Shown: positions 34,254 to 43,200, counted from the first letter of the stretch. The stretch is 64,000 bases of DNA from JBGUVL01 sp964370395 (GCA_964370395.1 CAYJIZ010000013.1:1-64000), one strand, 5' to 3'. A program made the numbers and translations. The notes: generated from the sequence alone by a model not told the origin.

Positions 34254-36749
34254 ATGGATGAAATAAAAAATGAGAAACTAAAAAATGTTAATATCGCAAA
34301 AGAAATGAGAGATTCTTTCTTAAGTTATTCGATGTCTGTTATTGTTTCACGTGCACTTCCTGATGTAAGAGATGGTTTAAAACCAGTACACCGTAGAATT
34401 TTGCATTCCATGAATGACTTAGGTATTATCGCTAGTAAACCATATAAAAAATCCGCAAGAATTGTTGGGGATGTAATTGGTAAGTATCACCCTCATGGTG
34501 ATACTGCTGTATATGATGCAATGGTAAGAATGGCACAAGACTTTGCTTATCGTTATCCATTAGTACAAGGTCATGGTAACTTTGGATCAATGGATGGTGA
34601 TGGTGCTGCGGCAATGCGTTATACAGAAGCGAGAATGTCTAAAATCGCAATGGAAATGTTGAAGGACATTAATAGAGATACGGTTGATTTTGCTCCTAAC
34701 TACGATGGAGAAGAAAAAGAACCAACGGTAATGCCTGCACGTTTTCCTAATTTATTAGTAAATGGTTCGGTAGGGATTGCAGTAGGGATGGCAACAAACA
34801 TTCCACCACATAACTTATCTGAAACCATTGATGCGACATTAGCTATTATGGATAATCCTGAAATTACCGTTATGGAATTGATGGAAAACTATATTTATGG
34901 TCCTGATTTCCCTACAGGGGGAATCATACAAGGAAGAAGTGGAATCAAACAAGCATTTGAAACAGGTAGAGGATCGATTGTTACACGTTCAAAAATTGAA
35001 ATTGATGAAATGAGCAATGGAAAACCACGTATTACCGTACGTGAAATTCCTTACCAAGTAAATAAATCTTCTTTAATTGAAAAGATTGCAGCATTAGTAA
35101 GAGAAAAAACAATTGATGGAATTACAGAGTTACGTGATGAAAGTAACCGTGATGGAGTAAAGATTGTTATTGAATTAAGAAAAGATGTGCAACCAGAAGT
35201 AATTATGAACCAATTGTATCGTTTAACAGCGTTACAATCGTCTTTTGGTGTGAATATGTTAGCACTAGTAAATGGTGCACCAAAACAATTAGGAATCATC
35301 GAAGTTCTTCAATGTTATATTAATCACCAAATTGATGTAACAGAAAGAAGAACACGTTTTGATTTAAACAAAGCAGAAGCAAGAGCGCATATTTTAGAAG
35401 GATTGCGTATTGCTTTAGATCATATTGATGCGATCATTTCATTAATTCGTAATTCAAACGATGATACAGAAGCAATGAATGGATTGATGGAACAATTTAA
35501 ATTATCAGAAATTCAAGCAAAAGCAATTTTAGATATGCAATTTAGAAGATTAACAGGATTGCAACGTGAAAAAATTGAAAGTGAATACGCTGATTTAATT
35601 GTATTAATTGCTGATTTAAAAGACATTCTAGCAAATCCAGAACGCGTTCGTACTATCATTAAGGATGAATTAAATGAAGTAAAAGACAAATATGGAGACG
35701 AAAGAAGAACAGAAATTAGTGATTCTGGAGTTGATATTGATGATGAAGATTTAATTCCAGTGGAAGATATCGTTGTATCAATGACACAAACAGGATACAT
35801 GAAACGTATTCCAATCGATACGTACCGTACACAAAACCGTGGTGGTAAAGGTGTAAAAGGTATGAATGTTAACGAAGATGATGTTGTTGATTTATTAATT
35901 ACAATGTCGACACATGATTATCTATTAGTATTCACAAACTATGGTAAAGTATACCGTATGCGTGGATTTAAAGTACCTGCTGGAAGTCGAACTTCAAAAG
36001 GATTACCAGTAATCAATTTACTTAACTTAGACAAAGAAGAAAAAGTAAAAGCATTGGTACCAATTAAGAAAGAATCTGAATCAAAATACTTATTCTTTGT
36101 AACACGTAATGGATTAGTAAAACGTGTTGATGTGAATGAATTTGAATCAATTCGTCAAAATGGTAAGATTGCGATTACATTAAAAGATGGTGATGAATTA
36201 CTTGGTGTAAAAGAAACCGATGGGGAAACAGAAATCATTATTGCAGGATCCAATGGAAAAGCAGTACGTTTCAATGAATCTGATGTTCGTCCAATGGGTA
36301 GAACAGCAAGTGGAGTAAAAGGATTTAACGTTGATGGTTCACAAGTAGTAGGTGTTGCAACAAATAGAGAAGGGCAATACTTATTAGCGGTAAGTACCAA
36401 TGGATATGGTAAAAAATCAATCTTAGAAGATTACAGATTGACAACACGTGGAGCCAAAGGAGTTAAAACAATTAATATCACGGATAAAACGGGAGAATTA
36501 ATTTCCGTACGTGCAGTAAATGGTGATGAAGACTTAATGATCATTACTAATGAAGGTATTATTATTCGTATTTCACTTGATAATGTTGGTGTATATGGAA
36601 GAAATACACAAGGTGTTCGCTTAATCAATGTTGCGGAAGAACAAACCGTAGCAAAAATCGCGGTTGTTGAAAAGAGCATCGAAGAGGAAGAAGAAGGCAG
36701 TGTAGAGGCTTCAAACGAAGAACAAACACAAGAAAATAACGAAGAATAA
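34254..36749 (+). CDS. gyrA: DNA gyrase subunit A
   Basis: The 831-aa subunit has the breakage-reunion domain with catalytic Tyr in AAAMRYTEARMS and the QRDR segment YHPHGDTAVYDAMVRMAQ. The beta-pinwheel C-terminal domain includes the GyrA box (QNRGGKGVKGM), and an acidic tail of about 25 residues ends the protein. The position equivalent to E. coli Ser83 is Thr and Asp87 is kept. The start follows AGGAGG. Confidence 0.98.
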   Translation: MDEIKNEKLKNVNIAKEMRDSFLSYSMSVIVSRALPDVRDGLKPVHRRILHSMNDLGIIASKPYKKSARIVGDVIGKYHPHGDTAVYDAMVRMAQDFAYRYPLVQGHGNFGSMDGDGAAAMRYTEARMSKIAMEMLKDINRDTVDFAPNYDGEEKEPTVMPARFPNLLVNGSVGIAVGMATNIPPHNLSETIDATLAIMDNPEITVMELMENYIYGPDFPTGGIIQGRSGIKQAFETGRGSIVTRSKIEIDEMSNGKPRITVREIPYQVNKSSLIEKIAALVREKTIDGITELRDESNRDGVKIVIELRKDVQPEVIMNQLYRLTALQSSFGVNMLALVNGAPKQLGIIEVLQCYINHQIDVTERRTRFDLNKAEARAHILEGLRIALDHIDAIISLIRNSNDDTEAMNGLMEQFKLSEIQAKAILDMQFRRLTGLQREKIESEYADLIVLIADLKDILANPERVRTIIKDELNEVKDKYGDERRTEISDSGVDIDDEDLIPVEDIVVSMTQTGYMKRIPIDTYRTQNRGGKGVKGMNVNEDDVVDLLITMSTHDYLLVFTNYGKVYRMRGFKVPAGSRTSKGLPVINLLNLDKEEKVKALVPIKKESESKYLFFVTRNGLVKRVDVNEFESIRQNGKIAITLKDGDELLGVKETDGETEIIIAGSNGKAVRFNESDVRPMGRTASGVKGFNVDGSQVVGVATNREGQYLLAVSTNGYGKKSILEDYRLTTRGAKGVKTINITDKTGELISVRAVNGDEDLMIITNEGIIIRISLDNVGVYGRNTQGVRLINVAEEQTVAKIAVVEKSIEEEEEGSVEASNEEQTQENNEE

Positions 36750-36779
36750 TTGACTTCGCTTTCTATGTATGATAAAAAT

Positions 36780-37001
36780 AGATAAAGCGATGAAAAGGAT
36801 AAGTAATTAATTGATTTATGATAGAGAGCTGATGGATGGTGTAAATCAGTATAAAACATTAATGAAATCAACCTTGGAGTGAATAGATGAATTGAGTAGT
36901 TTATTCCGGTAGTACCGTTATCACTTAGAGAACAAATTTTGTTGAAGAAGGGTGGCAACACGAGACATTCGTCCCTTTAGTGTGCCACCTTTTTATTTTA
37001 T
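36780..37001 (+). promoter_or_regulatory. Serine T-box leader of serS
   Basis: The leader has Stem I features (AGAGAGCTGATGG and GGTGTAAATC), a specifier context ATGAAATCAACCTTGGAGTG with Ser codon TCA at 36868-36870, and the T-box GAAGGGTGGCAACACG at about 36947-36962. The competing terminator pairs GGTGGC (36951-36956) and ACAC with GTGTGCCACC (36980-36989), then T5ATTTT. Uncharged tRNA-Ser would stabilise the antiterminator and switch on serS. Confidence 0.92.
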
Positions 37002-37012
37002 TAGGAGGAAAT

Positions 37013-38299
37013 ATGATCGACATTAAATTTTTAAGAGAAAATCCAGAAGTAGTGAAAGAAAACATCAAAAAGAAGTTTCAAGATCAAAAGTTAGAACTTG
37101 TAGATGAAGTAATTGCTTATGATATTGAAAATCGTGCAGCGAAAACAAAAGCAGATGAGCTAAGAGCACAAAGAAATGCAATTAGTAAACAAATTGGTGC
37201 TTTAATGGGCCAAGGTAAAAAAGAAGAAGCAGAACAAGTAAAACAACAAGTAGCGGCAATCGCGAAAGAATTAGTAGATTTAGAAGTGAAAGAAGAAGAG
37301 TTAAATAAAAAAGTAAACGATATTATGATGGTAATTCCAAATATTATCGATGCTAGTGTTCCAATTGGAAAAGACGATAGCGAAAATGTGGAGTTAGAAA
37401 AATTTGGAGAACCTGTTGTTCCTGAGTTTGAAATTCCATATCATACAGAGATTATGGAACGTTTCGATGGAATCGACTTGGATGCTGCTAGAAAAGTAGC
37501 AGGAAGTGGTTTCTATTATTTAATGGGAGACATTGCTAGAATTCATTCAGCAGTTATCTCATATGCGAGAGACTTTATGATTGATCGTGGATTTACTTAC
37601 TGTGTGCCACCATTTATGATTCGTAGTGATGTGGTAACGGGAGTAATGAGTTTTGCGGAAATGGAAAGCATGATGTATAAAATTGAAGGAGAAGATTTGT
37701 ATTTGATTGGTACGAGTGAACATTCAATGATTGGTAAGTTTATTGATACTATTATTGAAGAAAAGAAATTACCACAAACACTAACAAGTTATTCTCCATG
37801 TTTTAGAAAAGAAAAAGGGGCACATGGAATTGAGGAAAGAGGAGTGTATCGAATTCACCAATTTGAAAAACAAGAAATGATTGTTGTATGTAAACCTGAA
37901 GAAAGTCCAATGTGGTTTGAAAAATTGTATATGAATACAGTTGATCTATTTAGAAGTCTTGATATTCCAGTAAGAGCATTAGAATGTTGTTCAGGAGATC
38001 TTGCTGATTTAAAATGCAAGAGTGTTGATGTAGAAGCTTGGAGTCCAAGACAGAAGAAATATTTCGAAGTTGGTAGTTGTTCAAATTTAACAGATGCACA
38101 AGCAAGAAGATTAAAAATTAGAGTGAATGGGGAAGATGGAAAATACTTCGCACATACATTAAATAACACAGTGGCAGCACCACCGAGAATGTTAATCGCA
38201 TTTTTAGAAAATAACTTAAACAAAGATGGAAGTGTAAACATTCCAGCGGCGTTGCAACCATACATGGGCGGTAAGAAAATTATTGTTCCAAAACAGTAG
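37013..38299 (+). CDS. serS: Seryl-tRNA synthetase
   Basis: The 428-aa class II synthetase has an N-terminal tRNA-binding coiled coil (about 30-105) and a catalytic core with motif 2 (SPCFRKEKGAHGIEERGVYRIHQF) and motif 3 (NNTVAAPPRMLIAFLENN). The ATG at 37013 follows TTAGGAGGAAAT. It charges tRNA-Ser and is controlled by the T-box just upstream. Confidence 0.97.
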   Translation: MIDIKFLRENPEVVKENIKKKFQDQKLELVDEVIAYDIENRAAKTKADELRAQRNAISKQIGALMGQGKKEEAEQVKQQVAAIAKELVDLEVKEEELNKKVNDIMMVIPNIIDASVPIGKDDSENVELEKFGEPVVPEFEIPYHTEIMERFDGIDLDAARKVAGSGFYYLMGDIARIHSAVISYARDFMIDRGFTYCVPPFMIRSDVVTGVMSFAEMESMMYKIEGEDLYLIGTSEHSMIGKFIDTIIEEKKLPQTLTSYSPCFRKEKGAHGIEERGVYRIHQFEKQEMIVVCKPEESPMWFEKLYMNTVDLFRSLDIPVRALECCSGDLADLKCKSVDVEAWSPRQKKYFEVGSCSNLTDAQARRLKIRVNGEDGKYFAHTLNNTVAAPPRMLIAFLENNLNKDGSVNIPAALQPYMGGKKIIVPKQ

Positions 38300-38311
38300 A
38301 AATACACATAT

Positions 38312-38432
38312 TTATCCACATATTTTTAAACACTGAAAAACAGTGAAAAACGCTTTAAAATAGGGGTTTTCTTCTATTTATATACAAATGGAAGAAGCTC
38401 TTATTTTAATTGAAGAAGTAATGTGTGGATAA
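38312..38432. other. Distal pair of perfect DnaA boxes
   Basis: TTATCCACA at 38312-38320 and its complement TGTGGATAA at 38424-38432 face each other about 112 bp apart, roughly 10 kb from the main cluster. Between them are a small CACTG-AAAAA-CAGTG hairpin and AT-rich sequence. Both are exact consensus 9-mers, so chance occurrence in one 220-bp gap is unlikely. They may titrate DnaA or regulate the flanking gene. Confidence 0.6.
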
Positions 38433-38522
38433 CTACCTTAATTAATTAAAAACAAAGGCCAAAAATTATACATAAAATATTTTTAGGAAATACTTGGGAA
38501 ATATTTTGGAAAGAGGAATAAA

Positions 38523-39626
38523 ATGGATACAAAAATAAAAAATAGAGTGCTCATTTTGGTAGGAATTTTTGTTGTTGCTGTCGTTTGTTTTTTTGCATTT
38601 CAATTATTCTTTTCAAAAAATGAACCCATCACTTTTAAGGAAAAATACAACGACATCGAATATGGTGAAACTGTTGCATTAAAAGATACCATTGAAAAAG
38701 TTGATCCTGAAAATGCAAAAATTAAATTTCCTGATGTCGAGTTAAAGGAAGTAGGTACTTACTATCTTACCTTCTTAGTAGAGAGTGATGGAAAAGAAAT
38801 CGAACAAGAAAAAGAATTTGTAGTAAAAGACACAGCGTTTCCTAAGATTACTTTGAAGAATGAAAAGACAGTAGAAGTTCCACTTAATAAACAATACGAT
38901 TTATTCGCGAATGTGAAAGAATATAAAAATTTAAGTGATGCTGCAAAACAAGATAAGGTTGCTGTAGATGAAAAAACATTTAAAGCGACAAAGAAACAAA
39001 TAGAAAAACAAGAAGAAGTAATCGCAAACAGAGAAATTAGAAGCAAGAAAGATATCAAAGAAAACAAAATAAAAAACAATTATATCTTATATACAACAAA
39101 CTATGATGTCACAAAAGAAGGTACGTATACAATTACCGCGTTAGCAGTAGATGAAAATTACCATAGTGAACAGTTCAGTTGGAAAATTAAAGTAGTACCT
39201 AACGGTCAATTAGTAAACAGTGGTGGTTTGGTAACTTGTACATTTAACAAGGACGAATTACAAACTTCAAAGGCATACGAAACAAGTTATTTAGAAAATT
39301 ATATTTATGATGAGAATTTGTTAGTAAGCAAATTGGAATTCGTTACGCAAATGCAGTTCAATGAAGATTACAATACGACTGATAACATGCAAAGTCTAAT
39401 TGATGCCATCGATAAGAAATATGGATCATACAAAGACAAAGAGGGAATTAGTGTGAATGTGACAACATCGAATGATAGTGTAATAACAACAATCACAGTT
39501 GATTTCAATACGTATAGTGTAAAAGAAGATCCATTGCAGTTATTAGAATCAAAAAAGAATGGCAAGGTTAAAATGGCTTCTGTTATTGATAAACTAAAAG
39601 AAAAAGCAGTGTGTGAGATTAAATAA
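38523..39626 (+). CDS. Hypothetical exported protein, origin-proximal
   Basis: The 367-aa protein has an N-terminal signal anchor (about residues 8-28, LILVGIFVVAVVCFFAFQLF). A lysine/glutamate-rich extracytoplasmic part follows. It contains two bacterial-Ig-like segments (about 35-105, ending YYLTFLVESDGKEIEQEKEFVVKD, and about 185-225, DVTKEGTYTITALAVDENYH), with a predicted coiled helix between them. The C-terminal 120 residues resemble no family I know. It starts after GAAAGAGGAATAAA and ends just before the parS pair. Probably surface-located; function unknown. Confidence 0.65.
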   Translation: MDTKIKNRVLILVGIFVVAVVCFFAFQLFFSKNEPITFKEKYNDIEYGETVALKDTIEKVDPENAKIKFPDVELKEVGTYYLTFLVESDGKEIEQEKEFVVKDTAFPKITLKNEKTVEVPLNKQYDLFANVKEYKNLSDAAKQDKVAVDEKTFKATKKQIEKQEEVIANREIRSKKDIKENKIKNNYILYTTNYDVTKEGTYTITALAVDENYHSEQFSWKIKVVPNGQLVNSGGLVTCTFNKDELQTSKAYETSYLENYIYDENLLVSKLEFVTQMQFNEDYNTTDNMQSLIDAIDKKYGSYKDKEGISVNVTTSNDSVITTITVDFNTYSVKEDPLQLLESKKNGKVKMASVIDKLKEKAVCEIK

Positions 39627-39642
39627 TGTTTCACGTGAAACA
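39627..39642. other. parS site 1
   Basis: TGTTTCACGTGAAACA is a perfect 16-bp match to the ParB/Spo0J centromere consensus. Confidence 0.92.
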
Positions 39643-39644
39643 TA

Positions 39645-39672
39645 GGGTTGTGTAACAGCAACCTTTTCTTTT
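39645..39672 (+). terminator. Terminator between the parS sites
   Basis: GGTTG and CAACC arms around 39647-39663 are followed by a T-rich tail. It likely ends the transcript of the upstream hypothetical gene. Confidence 0.55.
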
Positions 39673-39679
39673 TCTTCAA

Positions 39680-39695
39680 TGTTTCACGTGAAACA
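39680..39695. other. parS site 2
   Basis: This second perfect TGTTTCACGTGAAACA is 53 bp from the first, start to start, which is about five helical turns. Confidence 0.92.
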
Positions 39696-39714
39696 TTAAT
39701 ACAAAAATATGGTG

Positions 39715-39742
39715 TTGAATTAACTTCATGTTATGTTATAAT
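39715..39742 (+). promoter_or_regulatory. SRP RNA promoter
   Basis: TTGAAT at 39715-39720 and TATAAT at 39737-39742 have a 16-base spacer, just before the SRP RNA 5' end. Confidence 0.7.
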
Positions 39743-39748
39743 AGTAAT

Positions 39749-39832
39749 GCTACTACAACAATATCCAACTAATCTGGTCAGGTCGGGAACGAAGCAGCCA
39801 TACGGAGGCTCTATTGTGTGTGGTAGCTTTTT
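39749..39832 (+). ncRNA. ffs: Signal recognition particle RNA (short, 4.5S type)
   Basis: The Ffh-binding domain CTGGTCAGGTCGGGAACGAA followed by GCAGCC is diagnostic. The 5' end GCTACTACA pairs with the 3' end TGTGTGGTAGC, giving a hairpin of about 84 nt that lacks an Alu domain. A T-run follows. It lies beside tadA and dnaX, the same neighbourhood as scr in Bacillus, although Bacillus has the long form. Confidence 0.93.
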
Positions 39833-39852
39833 AATTATATGAGAGGTTCACA

Positions 39853-40311
39853 ATGAACGAGAAATACATGAAACTAGCAATCAAAGAAGCGATAAAAGCA
39901 CGTGACATTGATGAAGTTCCTATCGGAGCTATTATTGTTAAAGATGGAAAAGTAATTGCAAGAGCTCATAATTTAAGAGAATCAAAACAATTAGCGACAG
40001 CACATGCTGAAATTATCGCAATAGAAAAAGCTTGTAAGAAATTAAAAACATGGCGATTAGAAGGTTGTACATTATATGTTACATTAGAACCATGTGCTAT
40101 GTGCACAGGTGCTACCATCTTATCTCGCGTGGAACATGTAGTATATGGAGCAAGAGATCCAAAAGGTGGATGCATTGAAAGTTGTATTGAAATGTACGAA
40201 CAACAAGGATTCAACCATTATCCTAGCTTTGAGTCAGGGATATTGGAAGAAGAATGCGCACAATTATTAACACAATTTTTTAAACAAAAAAGGAAACAAA
40301 AAGGGCACTAA
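39853..40311 (+). CDS. tadA: tRNA adenosine(34) deaminase
   Basis: The 152-aa deaminase has the zinc site HAEIIAIEKA (His and catalytic Glu) and PCAMCTGATI (two Cys), all intact. It converts A34 to inosine in the anticodon of tRNA-Arg(ACG). The order SRP RNA, tadA, dnaX is close to that of Bacillus. A terminator follows immediately. Confidence 0.95.
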   Translation: MNEKYMKLAIKEAIKARDIDEVPIGAIIVKDGKVIARAHNLRESKQLATAHAEIIAIEKACKKLKTWRLEGCTLYVTLEPCAMCTGATILSRVEHVVYGARDPKGGCIESCIEMYEQQGFNHYPSFESGILEEECAQLLTQFFKQKRKQKGH

Positions 40312-40338
40312 TTGTATTTTACAAAGGTGCCCTTTTGT
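40299..40338 (+). terminator. Terminator of tadA
   Basis: AAAAGGGCAC at 40299-40308 pairs with GTGCCCTTTT at 40327-40336. The loop is about 18 bases and the stem contains the end of the gene. Confidence 0.8.
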
Positions 40339-40393
40339 GTTTTAATATACGACGATATTTGATATAATAACACTATGAGAGCGAGGGTTAATT

Positions 40394-42286
40394 ATGGCAT
40401 ATAAAGCACTATATAGAACGTATCGACCTGATAATTTTGAAGAGATGGCAGGACAGAAACACATTGTGAAAACATTAAACAATGCGATTGAAAGAAACCA
40501 AATAGCACATGCTTATTTGTTCTGTGGACCAAGAGGAACAGGGAAAACATCTTCCGCAAAAATATTTGCAAAAGCAATTAACTGTGAGAGTGATACAAAC
40601 AAACCTTGTGGCATATGTCCTAACTGTATTGCTGCAAGCAATGGAACACATTCAGATATTATTGAAATAGATGCTGCTAGTAATAATGGAGTAGAGGAAG
40701 CAAGAAACTTAATAGAAAAGGTGAAGTATGCACCTTTATTAGGAAAATATAAAGTATATATTATTGATGAGGTTCATATGATGTCAACAGGTGCATTTAA
40801 TGCTTTGTTAAAGACCATTGAAGAACCACCAGCACATGTTATCTTTATTTTAGCAACAACAGAACCACATAAAGTAATTCCAACCATTATCTCGCGTTGC
40901 CAACGTTTTGATTTCTCGAAAATAACGAAACAAGAGATCGTGAAGGCATTACAAAAAGTCGTAGACAAAGAACAAATCAATGTAGAAGATAAAGTATTAG
41001 ATAATATCGCTATCTTAGCGGATGGTGGAATGCGTGATGCACTTAGTATTTTAGATCAATGCCGTGCCTATTCTCCTTCTACTATCTCACTACAAGACGT
41101 AAGAGATATCTATGGTGTAGTTAGTACACAAGAAGTTTGTGATATCTTACAACACATTAAACAAAAAGATGTGAAAACCGTAATGAATGAAATTGAAGCT
41201 TTGGATCGTAGTGGTGCTGATATCAAACGATTAACTATGGACTTAGTAGAAGTACTAAAAGAAAGTATTATTTATGACTATGCACAAGATGATACGATGC
41301 TGTCTATTGTAAATATCGGACAGGTTACAACTTTAAAAGAAAATACAACAACAGCAACACGTCTACAAATGATCGATATCTTAGTGGATACTTATGACAA
41401 ATACAAGTTTGCTAGCAATGTGATTTCTTACTTTGAAATTGGTTTATTAAAGATGATGGAACTATTCAAACAAGTAAGTATTCCTTCACTAGCAAAACAA
41501 GAAACAATAGTAGAAGAGACAAAACAAATAGTGCCACAAGCTAGTGTCGAAGAAACAAAACAAGAAGAAGTAAAATTAGAAATAAAAGAAGAGACGAAAG
41601 AAGAAGTAAAGCTAGAAATAAAAGAAGAAGTGAACACAACAGTTGAAGAGCCTACTTATTTTGAATTGGATGAACAAGAAGACATCATTGAAACAATTGA
41701 AGAAGTAGTGTTAAGCGAAACAATACAGATGGATTCACCAGTTGAAGAAGTGGAAGAACAACAACCGATTGAAGATGAAATAGTAGTAACGCCACCACAA
41801 GAGGTGAAAGAAACAAAAGAAGTGAAATGTTTGAGCCAACAATATATCATTCAATTATTAGTAGGAGCAAACAAACCTGAGAAGTTAGAGGATGTCACAA
41901 AGATGCAAGACATACAAATGTATGCTCTGGATATGAAGTATGCAAAGTATGCTAACTTATTAAAAAACTGTAATATCATCGCAAGTGCTAAACAGTATAT
42001 TATCTTGTGTGTAGAAACAGTAGCAAAAGCAAACGAGATAAACGACTTAGATAAGAACAGTGAATTCTTGGATTTCACATTAGAATTATTTAAGAAGAAA
42101 AAGAAAATATTCGCACTGGTTCCACAACAACGTGATGAAGCAATTGACGAATTTGTAAGATGCCAAAAAGAAGGCAGATTACCAGAACCTATTGCATTTG
42201 AATTCAAAGAAGAAGTGAAACAAGAAGACGAGAAGTTAACAGTAATAAAATCATTATTTCAAGATATAGAAATCAAGGAGGACTAA
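40394..42286 (+). CDS. dnaX: DNA polymerase III subunits gamma/tau
   Basis: The 630-aa clamp-loader subunit has Walker A (GPRGTGKTSSAKIFAKAIN), the zinc module (C-x8-CGICPNC), DEVHMM and the sensor SRC region. A low-complexity acidic linker (about 365-480) contains an imperfect tandem repeat EEVKLEIKEETK / EEVKLEIKEEVN at about 396-419. The C-terminal tau-like domain follows. No slippery A-AAA-AAG frameshift site was noticed, so only the long form is expected. It is followed two bases later by the YbaB gene and then recR. Confidence 0.96.
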   Translation: MAYKALYRTYRPDNFEEMAGQKHIVKTLNNAIERNQIAHAYLFCGPRGTGKTSSAKIFAKAINCESDTNKPCGICPNCIAASNGTHSDIIEIDAASNNGVEEARNLIEKVKYAPLLGKYKVYIIDEVHMMSTGAFNALLKTIEEPPAHVIFILATTEPHKVIPTIISRCQRFDFSKITKQEIVKALQKVVDKEQINVEDKVLDNIAILADGGMRDALSILDQCRAYSPSTISLQDVRDIYGVVSTQEVCDILQHIKQKDVKTVMNEIEALDRSGADIKRLTMDLVEVLKESIIYDYAQDDTMLSIVNIGQVTTLKENTTTATRLQMIDILVDTYDKYKFASNVISYFEIGLLKMMELFKQVSIPSLAKQETIVEETKQIVPQASVEETKQEEVKLEIKEETKEEVKLEIKEEVNTTVEEPTYFELDEQEDIIETIEEVVLSETIQMDSPVEEVEEQQPIEDEIVVTPPQEVKETKEVKCLSQQYIIQLLVGANKPEKLEDVTKMQDIQMYALDMKYAKYANLLKNCNIIASAKQYIILCVETVAKANEINDLDKNSEFLDFTLELFKKKKKIFALVPQQRDEAIDEFVRCQKEGRLPEPIAFEFKEEVKQEDEKLTVIKSLFQDIEIKED

Positions 42287-42288
42287 TT

Positions 42289-42594
42289 ATGGATATTGGA
42301 GCATTAATGAAACAAGCAAAGAAGATGCAAAATGATTTATCAAGAATGGAAGCAGAGTTACAAGAAAAGGTATACGAAGCAAGTGTAAGCAATGGAGCAG
42401 TGAAAGTAGTTGTAACTGGAAGAGGGCAACTAGAACAAGTTTCAATTGAAGAATCATTAATTGAGAAAGACAACAAAGAGTTAATCGAAGATATGGTATT
42501 AATGGCAGCAAACGATGCCCTAGGTCAAATGAACAAAGAAAAAGAAGAAATGATGGGTTCATTAACAGGTGGTGTCAAAGTGGCAGGATTCTAA
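42289..42594 (+). CDS. yaaK: YbaB/EbfC-family nucleoid-associated protein
   Basis: The 101-aa protein matches the family from MDIGALMKQAKKMQNDLSRMEAEL through GAVKVVVTGRGQLEQVSIEESL to the C-terminal helix. YbaB proteins form tweezer-like DNA-binding dimers and are nearly always encoded between dnaX and recR. It starts after CAAGGAGGAC. Confidence 0.94.
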   Translation: MDIGALMKQAKKMQNDLSRMEAELQEKVYEASVSNGAVKVVVTGRGQLEQVSIEESLIEKDNKELIEDMVLMAANDALGQMNKEKEEMMGSLTGGVKVAGF

Positions 42595-42595
42595 T

Positions 42596-43186
42596 ATGTA
42601 TCCAAAACGATTTGAAAACTTAATTGATTGCTTACGAAAACTACCAGGGGTAGGAATGAAGAGTGCAGAACGTTATGCATTTGATATGCTTAATTATAGT
42701 GAAGAAGACATTGATCTGTTTATTCAAAGTTTAAATGATTTAAAAACAAACATTAAGCGATGTCACATATGTGCAAACTTATCAGATGGTGACACGTGTG
42801 AAATTTGCAAAGACCATACAAGAAACAAAAATTTAATCTGTGTTGTACAAAGTCCAAAAGATGTCATTGCGATGGAAAAGACACAAGAGTTTAATGGGAT
42901 GTATCATGTATTAAATGGAGTCATATCCACAAGCAAAGGAATCATGCCTGAAGATATCAATATTGATTCCTTAATGGATCGTATTAACGAATCCACAAGT
43001 GAAGTAATTATTGCGACAAACCCAACTGTTGAGGGAGAGACAACTGCGTTGTATATTGCCAAACGATTGGAAAGCAAACCATGTGCTGTCACAAGAATTG
43101 CGCATGGTTTACCGATGGGTGGACATTTGGATTATGCAGATGAATTAACACTAATTAAAGCTTTAGAAGGACGAAAGAAAATCTAA
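42596..43186 (+). CDS. recR: Recombination protein RecR
   Basis: The 196-aa protein has a helix-hairpin-helix (CLRKLPGVGMKSAERYAFD), a four-Cys zinc finger (CHICANLSDGDTCEIC) and a Toprim domain (VVQSPKDVIAMEKTQEFNGMYHVLNG). It forms a clamp and acts with RecF and RecO in gap repair. The ATG at 42596 (MYPKRFENL) gives the conserved family start and lies one base after the YbaB stop. Confidence 0.95.
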   Translation: MYPKRFENLIDCLRKLPGVGMKSAERYAFDMLNYSEEDIDLFIQSLNDLKTNIKRCHICANLSDGDTCEICKDHTRNKNLICVVQSPKDVIAMEKTQEFNGMYHVLNGVISTSKGIMPEDINIDSLMDRINESTSEVIIATNPTVEGETTALYIAKRLESKPCAVTRIAHGLPMGGHLDYADELTLIKALEGRKKI

Positions 43187-43200
43187 AGCTTTTCTTTATG

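Noticed and set aside
36431..36961. 176-aa minus-strand ORF over the gyrA end and T-box
   Set aside because: It is antisense to gyrA and to a conserved RNA leader; serine-rich low-complexity translation is typical of a shadow.
39648..39842. 64-aa plus-strand ORF
   Set aside because: It covers the second parS site, the SRP RNA promoter and the SRP RNA itself, which fully explain the sequence.
40394..42286. Programmed frameshift in dnaX
   Set aside because: I looked for an A-AAA-AAG heptamer followed by a stem-loop near the end of domain III and saw no convincing candidate.
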